From: Mucilaginibacter_A sp050955045
GTDB taxonomy: Bacteria; Bacteroidota; Bacteroidia; Sphingobacteriales; Sphingobacteriaceae
Assembly: GCA_050955045.1 (NCBI GenBank)
Contig: JBPBQV010000030.1
Location: 124,001-188,000 of the forward strand
Direction: 5' to 3'
DNA: 64,000 nt
A model generated the notes under the pieces. The model searched no databases. It saw nothing but the letters and a program-made list of their open reading frames with translations, and was not told the DNA's origin. The translations under genes and the position numbers were made by a program. Shown in pieces: positions 34,263 through 42,506 of this stretch; within the stretch, counting starts at the first letter, position 1; every line of letters begins with the position of its first letter.

Positions 34263-34562
34263 TTTTAGAATTGGCTTAACATGCGAAGCTAAAAGTTTTG
34301 GTTTACTTAGCTGTCCTGCACTGTAAAGGTAAGGGTTTTTGGCTGAAGGATTTTGGGTAAGAAAGGTAAGGTTAACTAATTGTTTGTGCTGATTTTAGGT
34401 TGATAAAAGAAGTATTAGTTTTATTTAACGTTCTTTTTGTTCAAGAAAAAAGAACGGACAAAAGAAAACTATTTGAAAGAAGATTTCTCTCTTCGTTCGA
34501 AATGACAAAACCACAAATACTCAATAATAAAATACTGTTTTTATCAACCTAAAATAAATATT
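34263..34562. other. Composite repeat region, no gene
   Basis: A 300-base spacer between lutA and aroK. Two inverted dispersed repeat copies at 34393 and 34531 enclose a copy of the second repeat family. The lutA promoter should lie at the left edge. Confidence 0.55.
34393..34554. repeat. Composite element: inverted dispersed repeats flanking a second repeat
   Basis: TTTTAGGTTGATAAAAGAAG-TATT on the left and AATACTGTTTTTATCAACCT-AAAA on the right are inverted copies that match over 24 bases apart from the class-defining dinucleotide. Between them, 34432-34513 is an inverted copy of the 10547-10633 sequence with a GTTCTTTTT...AAAAAAGAAC hairpin. The layout resembles a small non-autonomous element with terminal inverted repeats. 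Confidence 0.6.
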
Positions 34563-35075
34563 TTACATTGATGATAACGCCAACAAACCAGCCAGTTTTC
34601 TCGGCGTTAAGCCAACGCCATCCGCAATAATTTGCGCTTGTAGATAAAACGGTTCGCGTTCGGCCAGTTTTTGAGTAACATATTGCAGCAGTTCTTCACC
34701 AGTTTTATGTCGAAGCAAAGGCCGATCAGCTTTTGCATGAGCCAAACGAGAAGCAATGATGCCCGGCGGAACTTGCAGATAAATTACGTTTCCATGCCGT
34801 TTCATCCAATCCAGATTATCAAAAAAAACAGGTAAACCGCCGCCGGTAGAAATAATAGTATTTTCGGGATAAGCCGTGTTTTTTAAGATTCCAGATTCTG
34901 TTTTTCTGAACTTTTCTTCCCCAAAAACAGTAAAATAATTGGTGATGGTTGTGCCAGTTTGCGCTTCAAAAACATCATCCAGATCAACAAAATGGAAACC
35001 TAAAAAAGTAGCCAGTTTGCGGCCGTGCGTGGTTTTACCACAACCCATAAAACCGATCAAAAAAATAAGGTTCAT
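34563..35075 (-). CDS. aroK: Shikimate kinase
   Basis: Cytoplasmic kinase of 170 residues that phosphorylates shikimate in the chorismate pathway. The P-loop is GFMGCGKTTHG (8-18), the Mg/shikimate aspartates lie in DLDDVFE (32-38), the shikimate-binding GGG is in ISTGGGLPV, and the lid region has ADRPLL. Length fits the family. Its ATG overlaps the stop of the upstream small membrane protein by four bases, so the two are coupled. Confidence 0.92.
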   Translation of the reverse strand: MNLIFLIGFMGCGKTTHGRKLATFLGFHFVDLDDVFEAQTGTTITNYFTVFGEEKFRKTESGILKNTAYPENTIISTGGGLPVFFDNLDWMKRHGNVIYLQVPPGIIASRLAHAKADRPLLRHKTGEELLQYVTQKLAEREPFYLQAQIIADGVGLTPRKLAGLLALSSM

Positions 35076-35380
35076 GTACGTTTTCTCCTTTTAAAAATCA
35101 AGATGGTGAGCAGCAGAATCAGCAATTCGGCTAAAACTGCAGGTAGAAAAAATATACTCCACATTGGTTCTGCCGGATGCGGCCAGTAAAACCACAGCAA
35201 TAAAGCTAGCAGGTAGGAAACTAGCAGCGAGAAAATCAGAACAAAAAATATTTTTTTGCGTGGATGATTTTTCCGTAACAACAACCATTGCATTATGCGG
35301 CCAATCCAAAAAGTACAAACGCCCATCAGCAATAAAAGCATCAGCATTTGGTAATAGTACATATCTGCTGGTGCATCCAT
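35072..35380 (-). CDS. Small three-helix membrane protein of unknown function
   Basis: Protein of 102 residues with three predicted transmembrane helices (QMLMLLLLMGVCTFWIG, IFFVLIFSLLVSYLLALLLW, FFLPAVLAELLILLLTILIF) and basic loops (LLRKNHPRKK, KRRKRT). It overlaps aroK by four bases and is the first gene of that pair. No family is recognised. A role linked to aromatic synthesis cannot be claimed from position alone. Confidence 0.65.
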   Translation of the reverse strand: MDAPADMYYYQMLMLLLLMGVCTFWIGRIMQWLLLRKNHPRKKIFFVLIFSLLVSYLLALLLWFYWPHPAEPMWSIFFLPAVLAELLILLLTILIFKRRKRT

Positions 35381-35553
35381 CTTAATAATTTTTTGTAAAA
35401 GTGTTGAATTTAACCGGATAAAATTAATAGCCGTGTAGAATTGAATTGTACGTAACTAATTTCCTGGTAGCCATTTTTGTTGATAAATAATAATCAAATT
35501 GCACTACTTTAAGTAATTATAGATTATTTTTAGCCGTTAAAACCAACCCAATT

Positions 35554-36222
35554 ATGAAACCTTTTTTTTTAGTCTCACTAGCATTTATTGCTTTAACACC
35601 GGCTGTATTTGCCCAAAAACAATCAGCTTTATTTGATGGAAAAACAACCAAAGGCTGGCATTCTTACCTAAAATCAACTGTAGAACCTGCCTGGACAGTT
35701 GTTGATGGTGCGCTGCAATTAAACCCAAAAGCCGAAGGACAAGGCGATTTATTAACCGATAAGGAATATGAAAACTTTGAACTGGCTGTAGAATGGAGAA
35801 TTTCTGCGGAGGGAAACAGCGGAATTATTTTTGGTGTGCATGAAGATCCGACTTTTAATGCAACTTATGATACTGGTGTTGAGATGCAGGTTTTAGATAA
35901 CAAAGGTGCAGAAGATAATAAAAAAGCAAATCATTTGGCGGGTTCTCTGTATGATATGAAAGCGCCATCCAAAGACGTAGCCAAACCTGCCGGCGAGTGG
36001 AACATGGTTAAACTACGCAAAGAAAAAGGCCATTTAACCTTTTGGCTGAATGGCACCAAAATCGTAGAAACCCAAATGGGCAGCCCGGAATGGGAAACTT
36101 TGATCAGCAACAGCAAATTTAAAACCTGGAAAAATTTTGCTAAATATCCAAAAGGTCATATTGCTTTGCAGGATCATGGTCATGATGTTTCTTTCCGTAA
36201 TATTAAAATTACGCAACTTTAA
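35554..36222 (+). CDS. DUF1080 protein, probable 3-keto-glycoside hydrolase
   Basis: Exported protein of 222 residues with a signal peptide (KPFFLVSLAFIALTPAVFAQ). The DUF1080 jelly-roll domain is clear: LFDGKTTKGWHSYL, AWTVVDGALQLN, DLLTDKEYENFELAVEWRIS, NSGIIFGVHEDP and the end HIALQDHGHDVSFRNIKI. Members have been linked to hydrolysis of 3-keto-O-glycosides. The downstream GMC oxidoreductase and subunit 3 genes are the matching sugar C3-oxidising partners, which supports that role. Substrate remains unknown. Confidence 0.85.
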   Translation: MKPFFLVSLAFIALTPAVFAQKQSALFDGKTTKGWHSYLKSTVEPAWTVVDGALQLNPKAEGQGDLLTDKEYENFELAVEWRISAEGNSGIIFGVHEDPTFNATYDTGVEMQVLDNKGAEDNKKANHLAGSLYDMKAPSKDVAKPAGEWNMVKLRKEKGHLTFWLNGTKIVETQMGSPEWETLISNSKFKTWKNFAKYPKGHIALQDHGHDVSFRNIKITQL

Positions 36223-36226
36223 TGTC

Positions 36227-36252
36227 GATACTTCTTTTATCAGGTAAATTTA
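36227..36252 (+). repeat. Dispersed repeat after the DUF1080 gene
   Basis: GATACTTCTTTTATCAGG then TAAATTTA, four bases after the stop codon. Confidence 0.7.
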
Positions 36253-36302
36253 CGGCCGATTGCTGACAGCTGATACTTTCTCTCAAAATCTTTTTATTAA
36301 TT

Positions 36303-38045
36303 ATGAGTGATTTCCAAATTAAAAAATCCGGCACTACTTACGATGCGGTTGTAGTTGGCTCCGGAGCCGGCGGCGGAATGGCTGGTTATGTGCTGGCACA
36401 TGCCGGTTTAAAGGTGCTGATGCTGGAAGCTGGTCCGTTTTTCGATCCGCAGAAAGATTCACATCAGCTGAAATTTCCTTACGAATCACCCAGAAGAGGT
36501 GCTGGTACGGTGCGGCCTTTTGGTGATTTTGATGCTGCTTTTGGTGGTTGGGAATTAGAGGGTGAACCGTATACCACAAAAGATAAAACGGAATTTAACT
36601 GGTTCCGCTCCAGGATGCTGGGCGGCAGAACCAACCATTGGGGAAGGATTTCTTTGCGGATGGGACCGAATGATTTTAAAAGCCACCACATTGACGGACT
36701 GACAGACGACTGGCCGATTACATATGACGAAGTAAAGCCTTTTTATGATAAAGTTGACCGCCTGATCGGGGTTTATGGTACCAAAGAAGGTTTGGAAAAT
36801 GAACCTGACGGCATATTTCTTTCTCCGCCAAAACCTCGTTTAAATGAACTTTTTATTAAAAAAGGTGCAGAGAAAGCGGGCGTAAAAGTTATTCCGGGTC
36901 GTGGCTCGGTGTTAACCGAAGCGTTGCCGGGTAATAAAGATCGAGGAGTTTGCTTTTACTGTGGGCAATGTGGCCGGAGTTGCAAGGTTTATGCTGATTT
37001 TTCGGCTTCTTCCTGTCTGGTTATTCCGGCCATAAAAACCGGAAATTTGAAAGTGATTACCAACGCCATGGTTCGCGAAGTGCTGACAAGCAAAGACGGA
37101 CAGGCAACTGGTGTTTCTTATGTTGATAAGAATGATCTGCAGGAATATCAGGTAAATGCTAAAATCGTGATATTGGGTGCCAGCGCGGGAGAATCTGCGC
37201 GTTTGTTGCTCAATTCCAGGTCGGCCAGTCATCCAAACGGTTTGGCAAATAACAGTGGTGTGGTTGGAAAATACATCCATGATTCTACCGGTGCCAGTTT
37301 AAGTGGATTTTTGCCGCAGCTGATGGACCGCAAACGTTACAATGAAGATGGTGTGGGCAGCGTGCACATTTACACGCCTTGGTGGCTGGATAATAAAAAA
37401 CTGGATTTTCCGCGTGGTTATCATATTGAGTATGGCGGCGGGATGCACATGCCGTCGTATGGTTTTGCAAATGGCATTCAGGGTTTAAACGGATTGGTGC
37501 CAGGAAGAGATGGCAAAATGAAAGACGCTGGCGGTTTTGGTGCCTCGTTGAAAGATGATTACCGTCGTTTCTTTGGAACCCAAGTTGGGATGGCCGGACG
37601 CGGAACAGCAATTGCGCGAGCCGATAATTACTGCGAAATCGATCCGAATGTAGTGGACAAATACGGTATCCCGGTGTTGCGCTTTCATTATAAATGGACG
37701 AATGATGAAATTAACCAAGCCAAGCACATGCAGGAAACATTTAAGTCGGTTATGCACGAAATGGGTGCCATCATCACTTCAAAAGTACAAGGACCGGAAA
37801 CGAATTACGGCTTGGAAGCACCCGGCAAAATCATCCATGAAGTAGGAACGGTAAGAATGGGCGACGATCCGAAGAAATCAGCTTTAAATAAATGGTGCCA
37901 GGCGCATGATTGTAAAAATTTGTTTGTGGTGGATGCCGCGCCGTTTGTACAACAGGGCGATAAAAATGCTACCTGGACGATACTGGCTTTATCCATGCGC
38001 ACCAGCGAATACATCCTCGCTGAAAGAAAAAAATTGAATGTTTAA
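36303..38045 (+). CDS. GMC-family FAD-dependent oxidoreductase (sugar 3-dehydrogenase-like large subunit)
   Basis: FAD enzyme of 580 residues. The N-terminal dinucleotide site is VVGSGAGGGMAGYVLAHAG with LMLEAG; RMLGGRTNHWGRISLR and the C-terminal GTVRMGDDPKKSALN and VVDAAPFVQQGDKNATWTI are GMC marks including the catalytic histidine region. A cysteine group (GVCFYCGQCGRSCKVYADF) may bind an iron-sulfur cluster. Together with the subunit 3 protein downstream it resembles gluconate/glucoside 3-dehydrogenases. No signal peptide is visible, so export would depend on the Tat-type partner. The intergenic space to the next gene is one dispersed repeat. Confidence 0.88.
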   Translation: MSDFQIKKSGTTYDAVVVGSGAGGGMAGYVLAHAGLKVLMLEAGPFFDPQKDSHQLKFPYESPRRGAGTVRPFGDFDAAFGGWELEGEPYTTKDKTEFNWFRSRMLGGRTNHWGRISLRMGPNDFKSHHIDGLTDDWPITYDEVKPFYDKVDRLIGVYGTKEGLENEPDGIFLSPPKPRLNELFIKKGAEKAGVKVIPGRGSVLTEALPGNKDRGVCFYCGQCGRSCKVYADFSASSCLVIPAIKTGNLKVITNAMVREVLTSKDGQATGVSYVDKNDLQEYQVNAKIVILGASAGESARLLLNSRSASHPNGLANNSGVVGKYIHDSTGASLSGFLPQLMDRKRYNEDGVGSVHIYTPWWLDNKKLDFPRGYHIEYGGGMHMPSYGFANGIQGLNGLVPGRDGKMKDAGGFGASLKDDYRRFFGTQVGMAGRGTAIARADNYCEIDPNVVDKYGIPVLRFHYKWTNDEINQAKHMQETFKSVMHEMGAIITSKVQGPETNYGLEAPGKIIHEVGTVRMGDDPKKSALNKWCQAHDCKNLFVVDAAPFVQQGDKNATWTILALSMRTSEYILAERKKLNV

Positions 38046-38069
38046 TGCTTCTTTTATCGACATAAAATG
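38044..38069 (+). repeat. Dispersed repeat bridging stop and start codons
   Basis: AATGCTTCTTTTATCGACA then TAAAATG. It contributes two bases of the GMC stop codon and ends in the ATG of the subunit 3 gene, so the entire intergenic region is one repeat unit. Confidence 0.75.
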
Positions 38070-38702
38070 AACAGACGTGATTCGTTAAAAGCCATTGGCT
38101 TAACTACATTTTCTACGGCTTTGCTACTGGATGCCTGCAAGTCTTCTCCAGAAAAAAATACTGAAACCGCGGCAACAACTACGCCTGGTGATGTAGCCGG
38201 GCGCGAACCTTTTGAACTGGAGCGCAATAAACAACTGCAAGCCGAAACTTTTTTTACCAAGCCGGAAATGGCTACAATAACGGTTTTGGCAGATATTATC
38301 ATTCCGAAAGATGAACATTCGGGTAGTGCATCTGATGCCGGAGTGCCAGCATTTATTGAGTTTATTGTGAAAGATATCCCGGAGCATAAAATCCCAATGC
38401 GCGGTGGTTTGCGTTGGCTGGATGTGCAATGCTGGAATCGATATAACCATGCTTTTGTAGATTGTAGCAAAGATCAGCAGATAGAAATGATTACCGCAAT
38501 TGCTTATCCGCTGAAAGCAAAACCAGAAATGCAGCAAGGCGTAAACTTTTTTAACCGGATGCGCGATTTAACTTCAAGCGGGTTTTTTACCAGCAAAATT
38601 GGACTGAAAGATATCGGTTTTGTTGGGAACCAGCCCAACCAATGGACGGGTGTACCGCAGGATGTGCTGAAGCAGTACGGAATGGAAGACGTGAAAGTGT
38701 AG
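38067..38702 (+). CDS. Gluconate 2-dehydrogenase subunit 3-family protein
   Basis: Small subunit of 211 residues for the GMC dehydrogenase. The N-terminus has a twin-arginine-like motif (NRRDSLKAIGL) and a lipobox-like LLLDAC, so the complex may be carried across the membrane folded and anchored as a lipoprotein. The family pattern MATITVLADIIIPKDEHSGS and FIEFIVKDIPEHKIPMRGGL is clear. It follows the GMC gene by 21 bases. In related systems this subunit is needed for assembly or export of the catalytic subunit. Confidence 0.85.
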   Translation: MNRRDSLKAIGLTTFSTALLLDACKSSPEKNTETAATTTPGDVAGREPFELERNKQLQAETFFTKPEMATITVLADIIIPKDEHSGSASDAGVPAFIEFIVKDIPEHKIPMRGGLRWLDVQCWNRYNHAFVDCSKDQQIEMITAIAYPLKAKPEMQQGVNFFNRMRDLTSSGFFTSKIGLKDIGFVGNQPNQWTGVPQDVLKQYGMEDVKV

Positions 38703-38757
38703 AAAAGGGGCGGGGAATGAGGTTTGAGGAGTGAGAAATAAAACAGAAGTTATTGAA

Positions 38758-38780
38758 ATGTTTCTTTTATCGTGCAAAAT
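38758..38780 (+). repeat. Dispersed repeat, variant copy
   Basis: ATGTTTCTTTTATCG then TGCAAAAT, with one change (GTT for GCT). It lies between the subunit 3 stop and the convergent permease stop; a GAGGTTTGAGG tract precedes it at 38719. Confidence 0.55.
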
Positions 38781-38841
38781 ACAGGTGCTGTATATTTTCT
38801 CGCTCTTTAATCTTTTTTCCGCTCATCTAATCTTTAGTTCT

Positions 38842-39900
38842 TCAATCCAACTTCACCCGCGGATCAATCCAAACATAAAGTAAATCAACCAGTAGGCTGA
38901 TCACCACAAAAATAAAAGCAATAAATAAAATTGCACCCATTACAACTGGGAAATCCGAAGTTTCCAGCGCATCAACTGTGGCTTTCCCTAAGCCGTTAAA
39001 GCCGAAAATATACTCTACAAAAAAAGAACCAGCCAGTAGTGAAGCAAACCAGGTTGCAATGGCCGTAACCACCGGATTCAACGCATTTTTTAACGCGTGT
39101 TTATAGATGATGCTGTTTTTATCTAGTCCTTTTGCTTTTGCGGTGCGGATATAATCCTGATCCAAAACATCCAGCATCGAATTTCGGGTGAGCTGTACAA
39201 TTAAAGCAAGCGGACGTAAACCCAAAGTAACCATTGGTAAAATCAGGTTTTTCCACAAAATCACTTCACCTTTAAACGGATCATAACCTGTTAAACTGCC
39301 CGACATGTTCAGTCCGGTATATTTGCTTAGCACAAAACCAAAAAACCAGGCAATGATAATTCCGGCAAAAAAAGAAGGTGCAGAAATGCCGATGATGGAA
39401 AAACTAACTGCTAATTTATCAATCCACGTATTTTGATGAACAGCCGCCAGCACACCCAAAAATATGCCGATAAAAGAAGCAAAGATCATAGAAGTTGCCG
39501 CCAAAATTAACGTGTTTGGAATAACAGCTAGCAACGTTTCTGCCACATCTTTGCGCGTTTGGTAGGAGCGGCGTAGGTATGGCCATTTCAATACTAAAAC
39601 ATCATTTTTGCTGATGCTGAACAACTTTACATAACCATATTTTTGCTGTTCTTCTTTTGTGTTTTGATAAAAACCAATGGGAGAAAGATCGTTCAAATAA
39701 TAAGCAAACTGAACGGGAATGGGCTTATCTAAACCAAATTCTTTACGTACCGCTTCTAAAGATTGTACATCTGCGCGCTGGCCTTGCGTCATCCGCGCCG
39801 GATCAGCAGGCAAGATATTAAACAAAAAAAACACGACTACAACCACGCCCAGCATCACGGCAAAACCGTATAATAATTTGCGTAGGATGTAATTGATCAT
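38842..39900 (-). CDS. OppB/DppB-like ABC transporter permease
   Basis: Inner-membrane permease of 352 residues of the peptide/nickel importer type. Six or so transmembrane helices; the N-terminal GFAVMLGVVVVVFFLFNILP and ARMTQGQRADVQSLEAVRKE are typical, and the ATPase-contact EAA loop is seen in LDQDYIRTAKAKGLDKNSII. It is the last gene of the DUF1599 / MauE-DoxX operon, one base from the preceding stop. No DppC permease, ATPase or binding protein is adjacent, so partners must be encoded elsewhere. Repeat-motif matches lie in frame at 39110 and 39469. Confidence 0.88.
   Translation of the reverse strand: MINYILRKLLYGFAVMLGVVVVVFFLFNILPADPARMTQGQRADVQSLEAVRKEFGLDKPIPVQFAYYLNDLSPIGFYQNTKEEQQKYGYVKLFSISKNDVLVLKWPYLRRSYQTRKDVAETLLAVIPNTLILAATSMIFASFIGIFLGVLAAVHQNTWIDKLAVSFSIIGISAPSFFAGIIIAWFFGFVLSKYTGLNMSGSLTGYDPFKGEVILWKNLILPMVTLGLRPLALIVQLTRNSMLDVLDQDYIRTAKAKGLDKNSIIYKHALKNALNPVVTAIATWFASLLAGSFFVEYIFGFNGLGKATVDALETSDFPVVMGAILFIAFIFVVISLLVDLLYVWIDPRVKLD
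39110..39123 (+). repeat. Dispersed repeat match inside the permease gene
   Basis: ATGCTGTTTTTATC in frame at the KNSII part of the EAA loop. Its partner match GATAAAAGAAGC is at 39469-39480. Confidence 0.45.
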
Positions 39901-41052
39901 TTACTGTTTCCCAATATATTTATCCACCAATTCCTCGTATTTTGGCAGATTATGATAATGCCATTTACCTACAACCGTTCCGTTTTTCATCAACAAAACG
40001 CCGGGATTTGCACGAACTATCGTTTTTAGCGGAACGCCATCCGCATAAAAAATTTCCATAAAAAGCTTGTGTGCTTTGCTGAAAGCTTCTGCATCTTGTG
40101 CCGAATTTGATGTGAGCAAAACCGTGCGCACATTAAAGTTTTGCGTTAGATTCAGAGATAAAGCATTGATCTTATTGATCGCATCGCTGTTGGTTTCATC
40201 CAGATTGTAAGCCACCACAATCAAGTTGTAAAACGGATTTTGCAGCAGTTCTTTGGTGTAATCGTTGCCTTGCGCATCAGAAATGTTTAAATCTTTAATC
40301 TTCGCCTCAAAGCCTTTTTTAATTAAAACGCTGGTTGGTTCGCCTACAATTTCCCAGTTTTCATCTTTCCAGATGCCAGATTTTAAGTATTCTTTATTGG
40401 TGATGCTTCTTTTATCGCCTGTTTTTTTATTGTGCAGATTGTAGGTAATTTTGTATTCATCCGGAACCGCATTCTCCGGAATCTTCATTTCTTCCGGCAA
40501 ATTCGCACCAACTTTATACGGCAGAAAATCAATCACCGGCAAAAAATTATACGTGTAAATGCCAACGCCAAACGAAAAAATGGTTGCTAAAAGAAGCATT
40601 CCGTTTTCTGTTTTTTTGCTGAATAAAGGCTGGATCAGGTTTCGATTAATAAAAATAAAAACGATCAGCAGCAGCAAAACCAAATCTTTGCTGAAAGATT
40701 GCCACGGCGTTAGCGGAATGGCATCGCCAAAACAACCGCAACTTTGTACCACTTTAAAGGCAGCCGAATAAAAGGTGAGGAACGTGAAAAAGATAATCAG
40801 CAAAAGCAATCCCCAGGCAACCTGTTTTCCGCGTGCGCCAATCAGCAAAGCAAAGCCGAAAAGCATTTCCAGCGCGCACAAAAAAATGGATAACGAAAGT
40901 GCCAGTCCGTTTAAAAACGTAGTATGGAAAACTTCAAAATATTCGACCAGTTTATAAGAAAAACCAAGCGGATCATTTGCTTTGATCAAACCGGAAAAAA
41001 TGAATAGCAAACCAACTGCAATCTGGCAAAACCAAACTAAATTCTTTTTCAT
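39901..41052 (-). CDS. MauE/DoxX-type redox membrane protein (BT_3928 family)
   Basis: Membrane protein of 383 residues. The first 140 residues form a four-helix DoxX/MauE module (QIAVGLLFIFSGLIKANDPLGF, LFGFALLIGARGKQ, CGCFGDAIPLTPW with a cysteine pair). A further helix is followed by a C-terminal thioredoxin-like region (LIVVAYNLDETN, LMEIFYADGVPLKTIVRANP, VLLMKNGTVVGKWHY) lacking a CxxC. This matches the BT_3928-type architecture. It overlaps the upstream DUF1599 gene by four bases. A role in envelope disulfide or quinone redox is likely but unproven. Confidence 0.8.
   Translation of the reverse strand: MKKNLVWFCQIAVGLLFIFSGLIKANDPLGFSYKLVEYFEVFHTTFLNGLALSLSIFLCALEMLFGFALLIGARGKQVAWGLLLLIIFFTFLTFYSAAFKVVQSCGCFGDAIPLTPWQSFSKDLVLLLLIVFIFINRNLIQPLFSKKTENGMLLLATIFSFGVGIYTYNFLPVIDFLPYKVGANLPEEMKIPENAVPDEYKITYNLHNKKTGDKRSITNKEYLKSGIWKDENWEIVGEPTSVLIKKGFEAKIKDLNISDAQGNDYTKELLQNPFYNLIVVAYNLDETNSDAINKINALSLNLTQNFNVRTVLLTSNSAQDAEAFSKAHKLFMEIFYADGVPLKTIVRANPGVLLMKNGTVVGKWHYHNLPKYEELVDKYIGKQ
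40402..40419 (+). repeat. Dispersed repeat inside the MauE/DoxX gene
   Basis: GATGCTTCTTTTATCGCC in frame, encoding GDKRSI on the minus strand in the soluble linker. A second in-frame match, GCTAAAAGAAGCATT, is at 40586-40600 in a transmembrane segment. Confidence 0.55.
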
Positions 41053-41603
41053 TTTACGTCCAGTTTTATCAGCGCAAAAACAGCATAATTCAGCATATCC
41101 TGGTAATTGGCTTTTACACCTTCGGAAACAAGCGTATGCCCAGAATTATCTTCAATCTGTTTTACGCGCAGTATTTTCATCAAAATCAAATCTGTTAAAG
41201 AACTGATACGCATATCGCGCCAGGCTTCGCCATAATCGTGGTTTTTGGCCAGCATTAATTCGTATGTTTCTTCAATTTTCTGTTCATATAAATCGATAGC
41301 ATTTCTAGGGCCTAATTCCATAGGCACATTTGAATCTAATTCCAATTGGATCATAGCCATCGAACAATAATTTATAATTGCTACATACTCGCCGATAACA
41401 TCATCACCTACTTTGTTTATACCAGTTTCTTCTAATGTTCTAATCCGCTGTGCTTTAATAAAAATTTGATCAGTAATAGATGAAGGTCGCAATATGCGCC
41501 AGGCTGTTCCGTAGTCAACTGTTTTTTTAAAAAAAAGCTGTTTACAAACTTCAATTACAGCTTGATATTCAGTTCCGGTCTTATTCAAAGTGATAGAATT
41601 CAA
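41049..41603 (-). CDS. Tandem DUF1599 protein
   Basis: Cytoplasmic protein of 184 residues with two DUF1599 repeats. Repeat 1 has FKKTVDYGTAWRILRPSSITDQI and repeat 2 has AKNHDYGEAWRDMRISSLTDLI, each followed by a second helix with IIGEY/YQDMLNY-like sequence. The DYG.AWR and acidic residues suggest a metal-dependent nucleotide-binding helical bundle related to MazG/dUTPase-like folds; this is inference. It is the first gene of a three-gene operon divergent from folP, an arrangement common in Bacteroidota. Confidence 0.8.
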   Translation of the reverse strand: MNSITLNKTGTEYQAVIEVCKQLFFKKTVDYGTAWRILRPSSITDQIFIKAQRIRTLEETGINKVGDDVIGEYVAIINYCSMAMIQLELDSNVPMELGPRNAIDLYEQKIEETYELMLAKNHDYGEAWRDMRISSLTDLILMKILRVKQIEDNSGHTLVSEGVKANYQDMLNYAVFALIKLDVK

Positions 41604-41654
41604 TTTTTAATGATATTTGTTTTGTGAGATTTATGCTTATAAACCCCAATTTAC

Positions 41655-42506
41655 ATGGCTAAAGATACATTTTTTCGGAAAAAGACACTGAACGCTGGCG
41701 GCAAATTGGTTGATTTAAGCGAGCCTAAAGTGATGGGCATTATCAACGCAACACCGGATTCTTTTTTTGCCGGAAGCAGAAAAACGGATGCCAGCGATGC
41801 TGTTTTTACGGCAGAAAAAATGTTAAACGAAGGCACCGCTTTCCTGGATATTGGCGCGTACTCTTCGCGGCCAGGCGCAGCTAATATTTCTCCGCAGGAA
41901 GAAACCGACCGCTTGTTGCCTGTAATTGAAGCAATTGTAAAAGCTTTTCCGGAAGCAGTTTTATCGGTAGATACTTTTCGTGCTTCGGTTGCAGAATTGG
42001 CGGTTAAAGCTGGCGCACAAATCATCAATGATATTTCTGGCGGAGATTTGGATGAACAAATGTTTGAAACCGTTGCTCGGTTGCAGGTTCCGTACATTTT
42101 AATGCACATGAAAGGAACACCGCAAAACATGGTTGAAAAAGCCAGTTATCAGGATGTTTTTGCAGAAGTTTTTGATTGTTTTGCCGAAAAAATTTTCCGG
42201 TTAAAAGCGTTGCATGTACATGATGTCATCTTGGATCCGGGTTTTGGTTTTGCTAAAACCAGCCAACAAAGTTTTGAATTGTTACGCCGGATGCAGGGAT
42301 TTGAATTGTTGCAATTGCCAATTTTAACCGGCATCTCCCGAAAAGGAATGATCTATAAAACTTTAAATTCTACTGCCGAAAACGCCTTAAACGGAACTAC
42401 TGTTTTAAACACGATGGCGTTAATAAACGGTGCTTCAATTTTAAGAGTTCATGATGTGAAAGCAGCTGTAGAAGCGGTAAAGTTATTTTTAGCTTATCAA
42501 AGCTAA
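41655..42506 (+). CDS. folP: Dihydropteroate synthase
   Basis: Folate biosynthesis enzyme of 283 residues that joins 4-aminobenzoate to 6-hydroxymethyl-dihydropterin diphosphate. The TIM-barrel signatures are clear: VMGIINATPDSFFAGSR (pyrophosphate loop), FLDIGAYSSRPGA, VLSVDTFRASVA, IINDISGG, YILMHMKGTPQNM, VILDPGFGFAKT and PILTGISRKGMI. This enzyme is the sulfonamide target. It is monocistronic and divergent from the DUF1599 operon across 51 bases. Confidence 0.95.
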   Translation: MAKDTFFRKKTLNAGGKLVDLSEPKVMGIINATPDSFFAGSRKTDASDAVFTAEKMLNEGTAFLDIGAYSSRPGAANISPQEETDRLLPVIEAIVKAFPEAVLSVDTFRASVAELAVKAGAQIINDISGGDLDEQMFETVARLQVPYILMHMKGTPQNMVEKASYQDVFAEVFDCFAEKIFRLKALHVHDVILDPGFGFAKTSQQSFELLRRMQGFELLQLPILTGISRKGMIYKTLNSTAENALNGTTVLNTMALINGASILRVHDVKAAVEAVKLFLAYQS

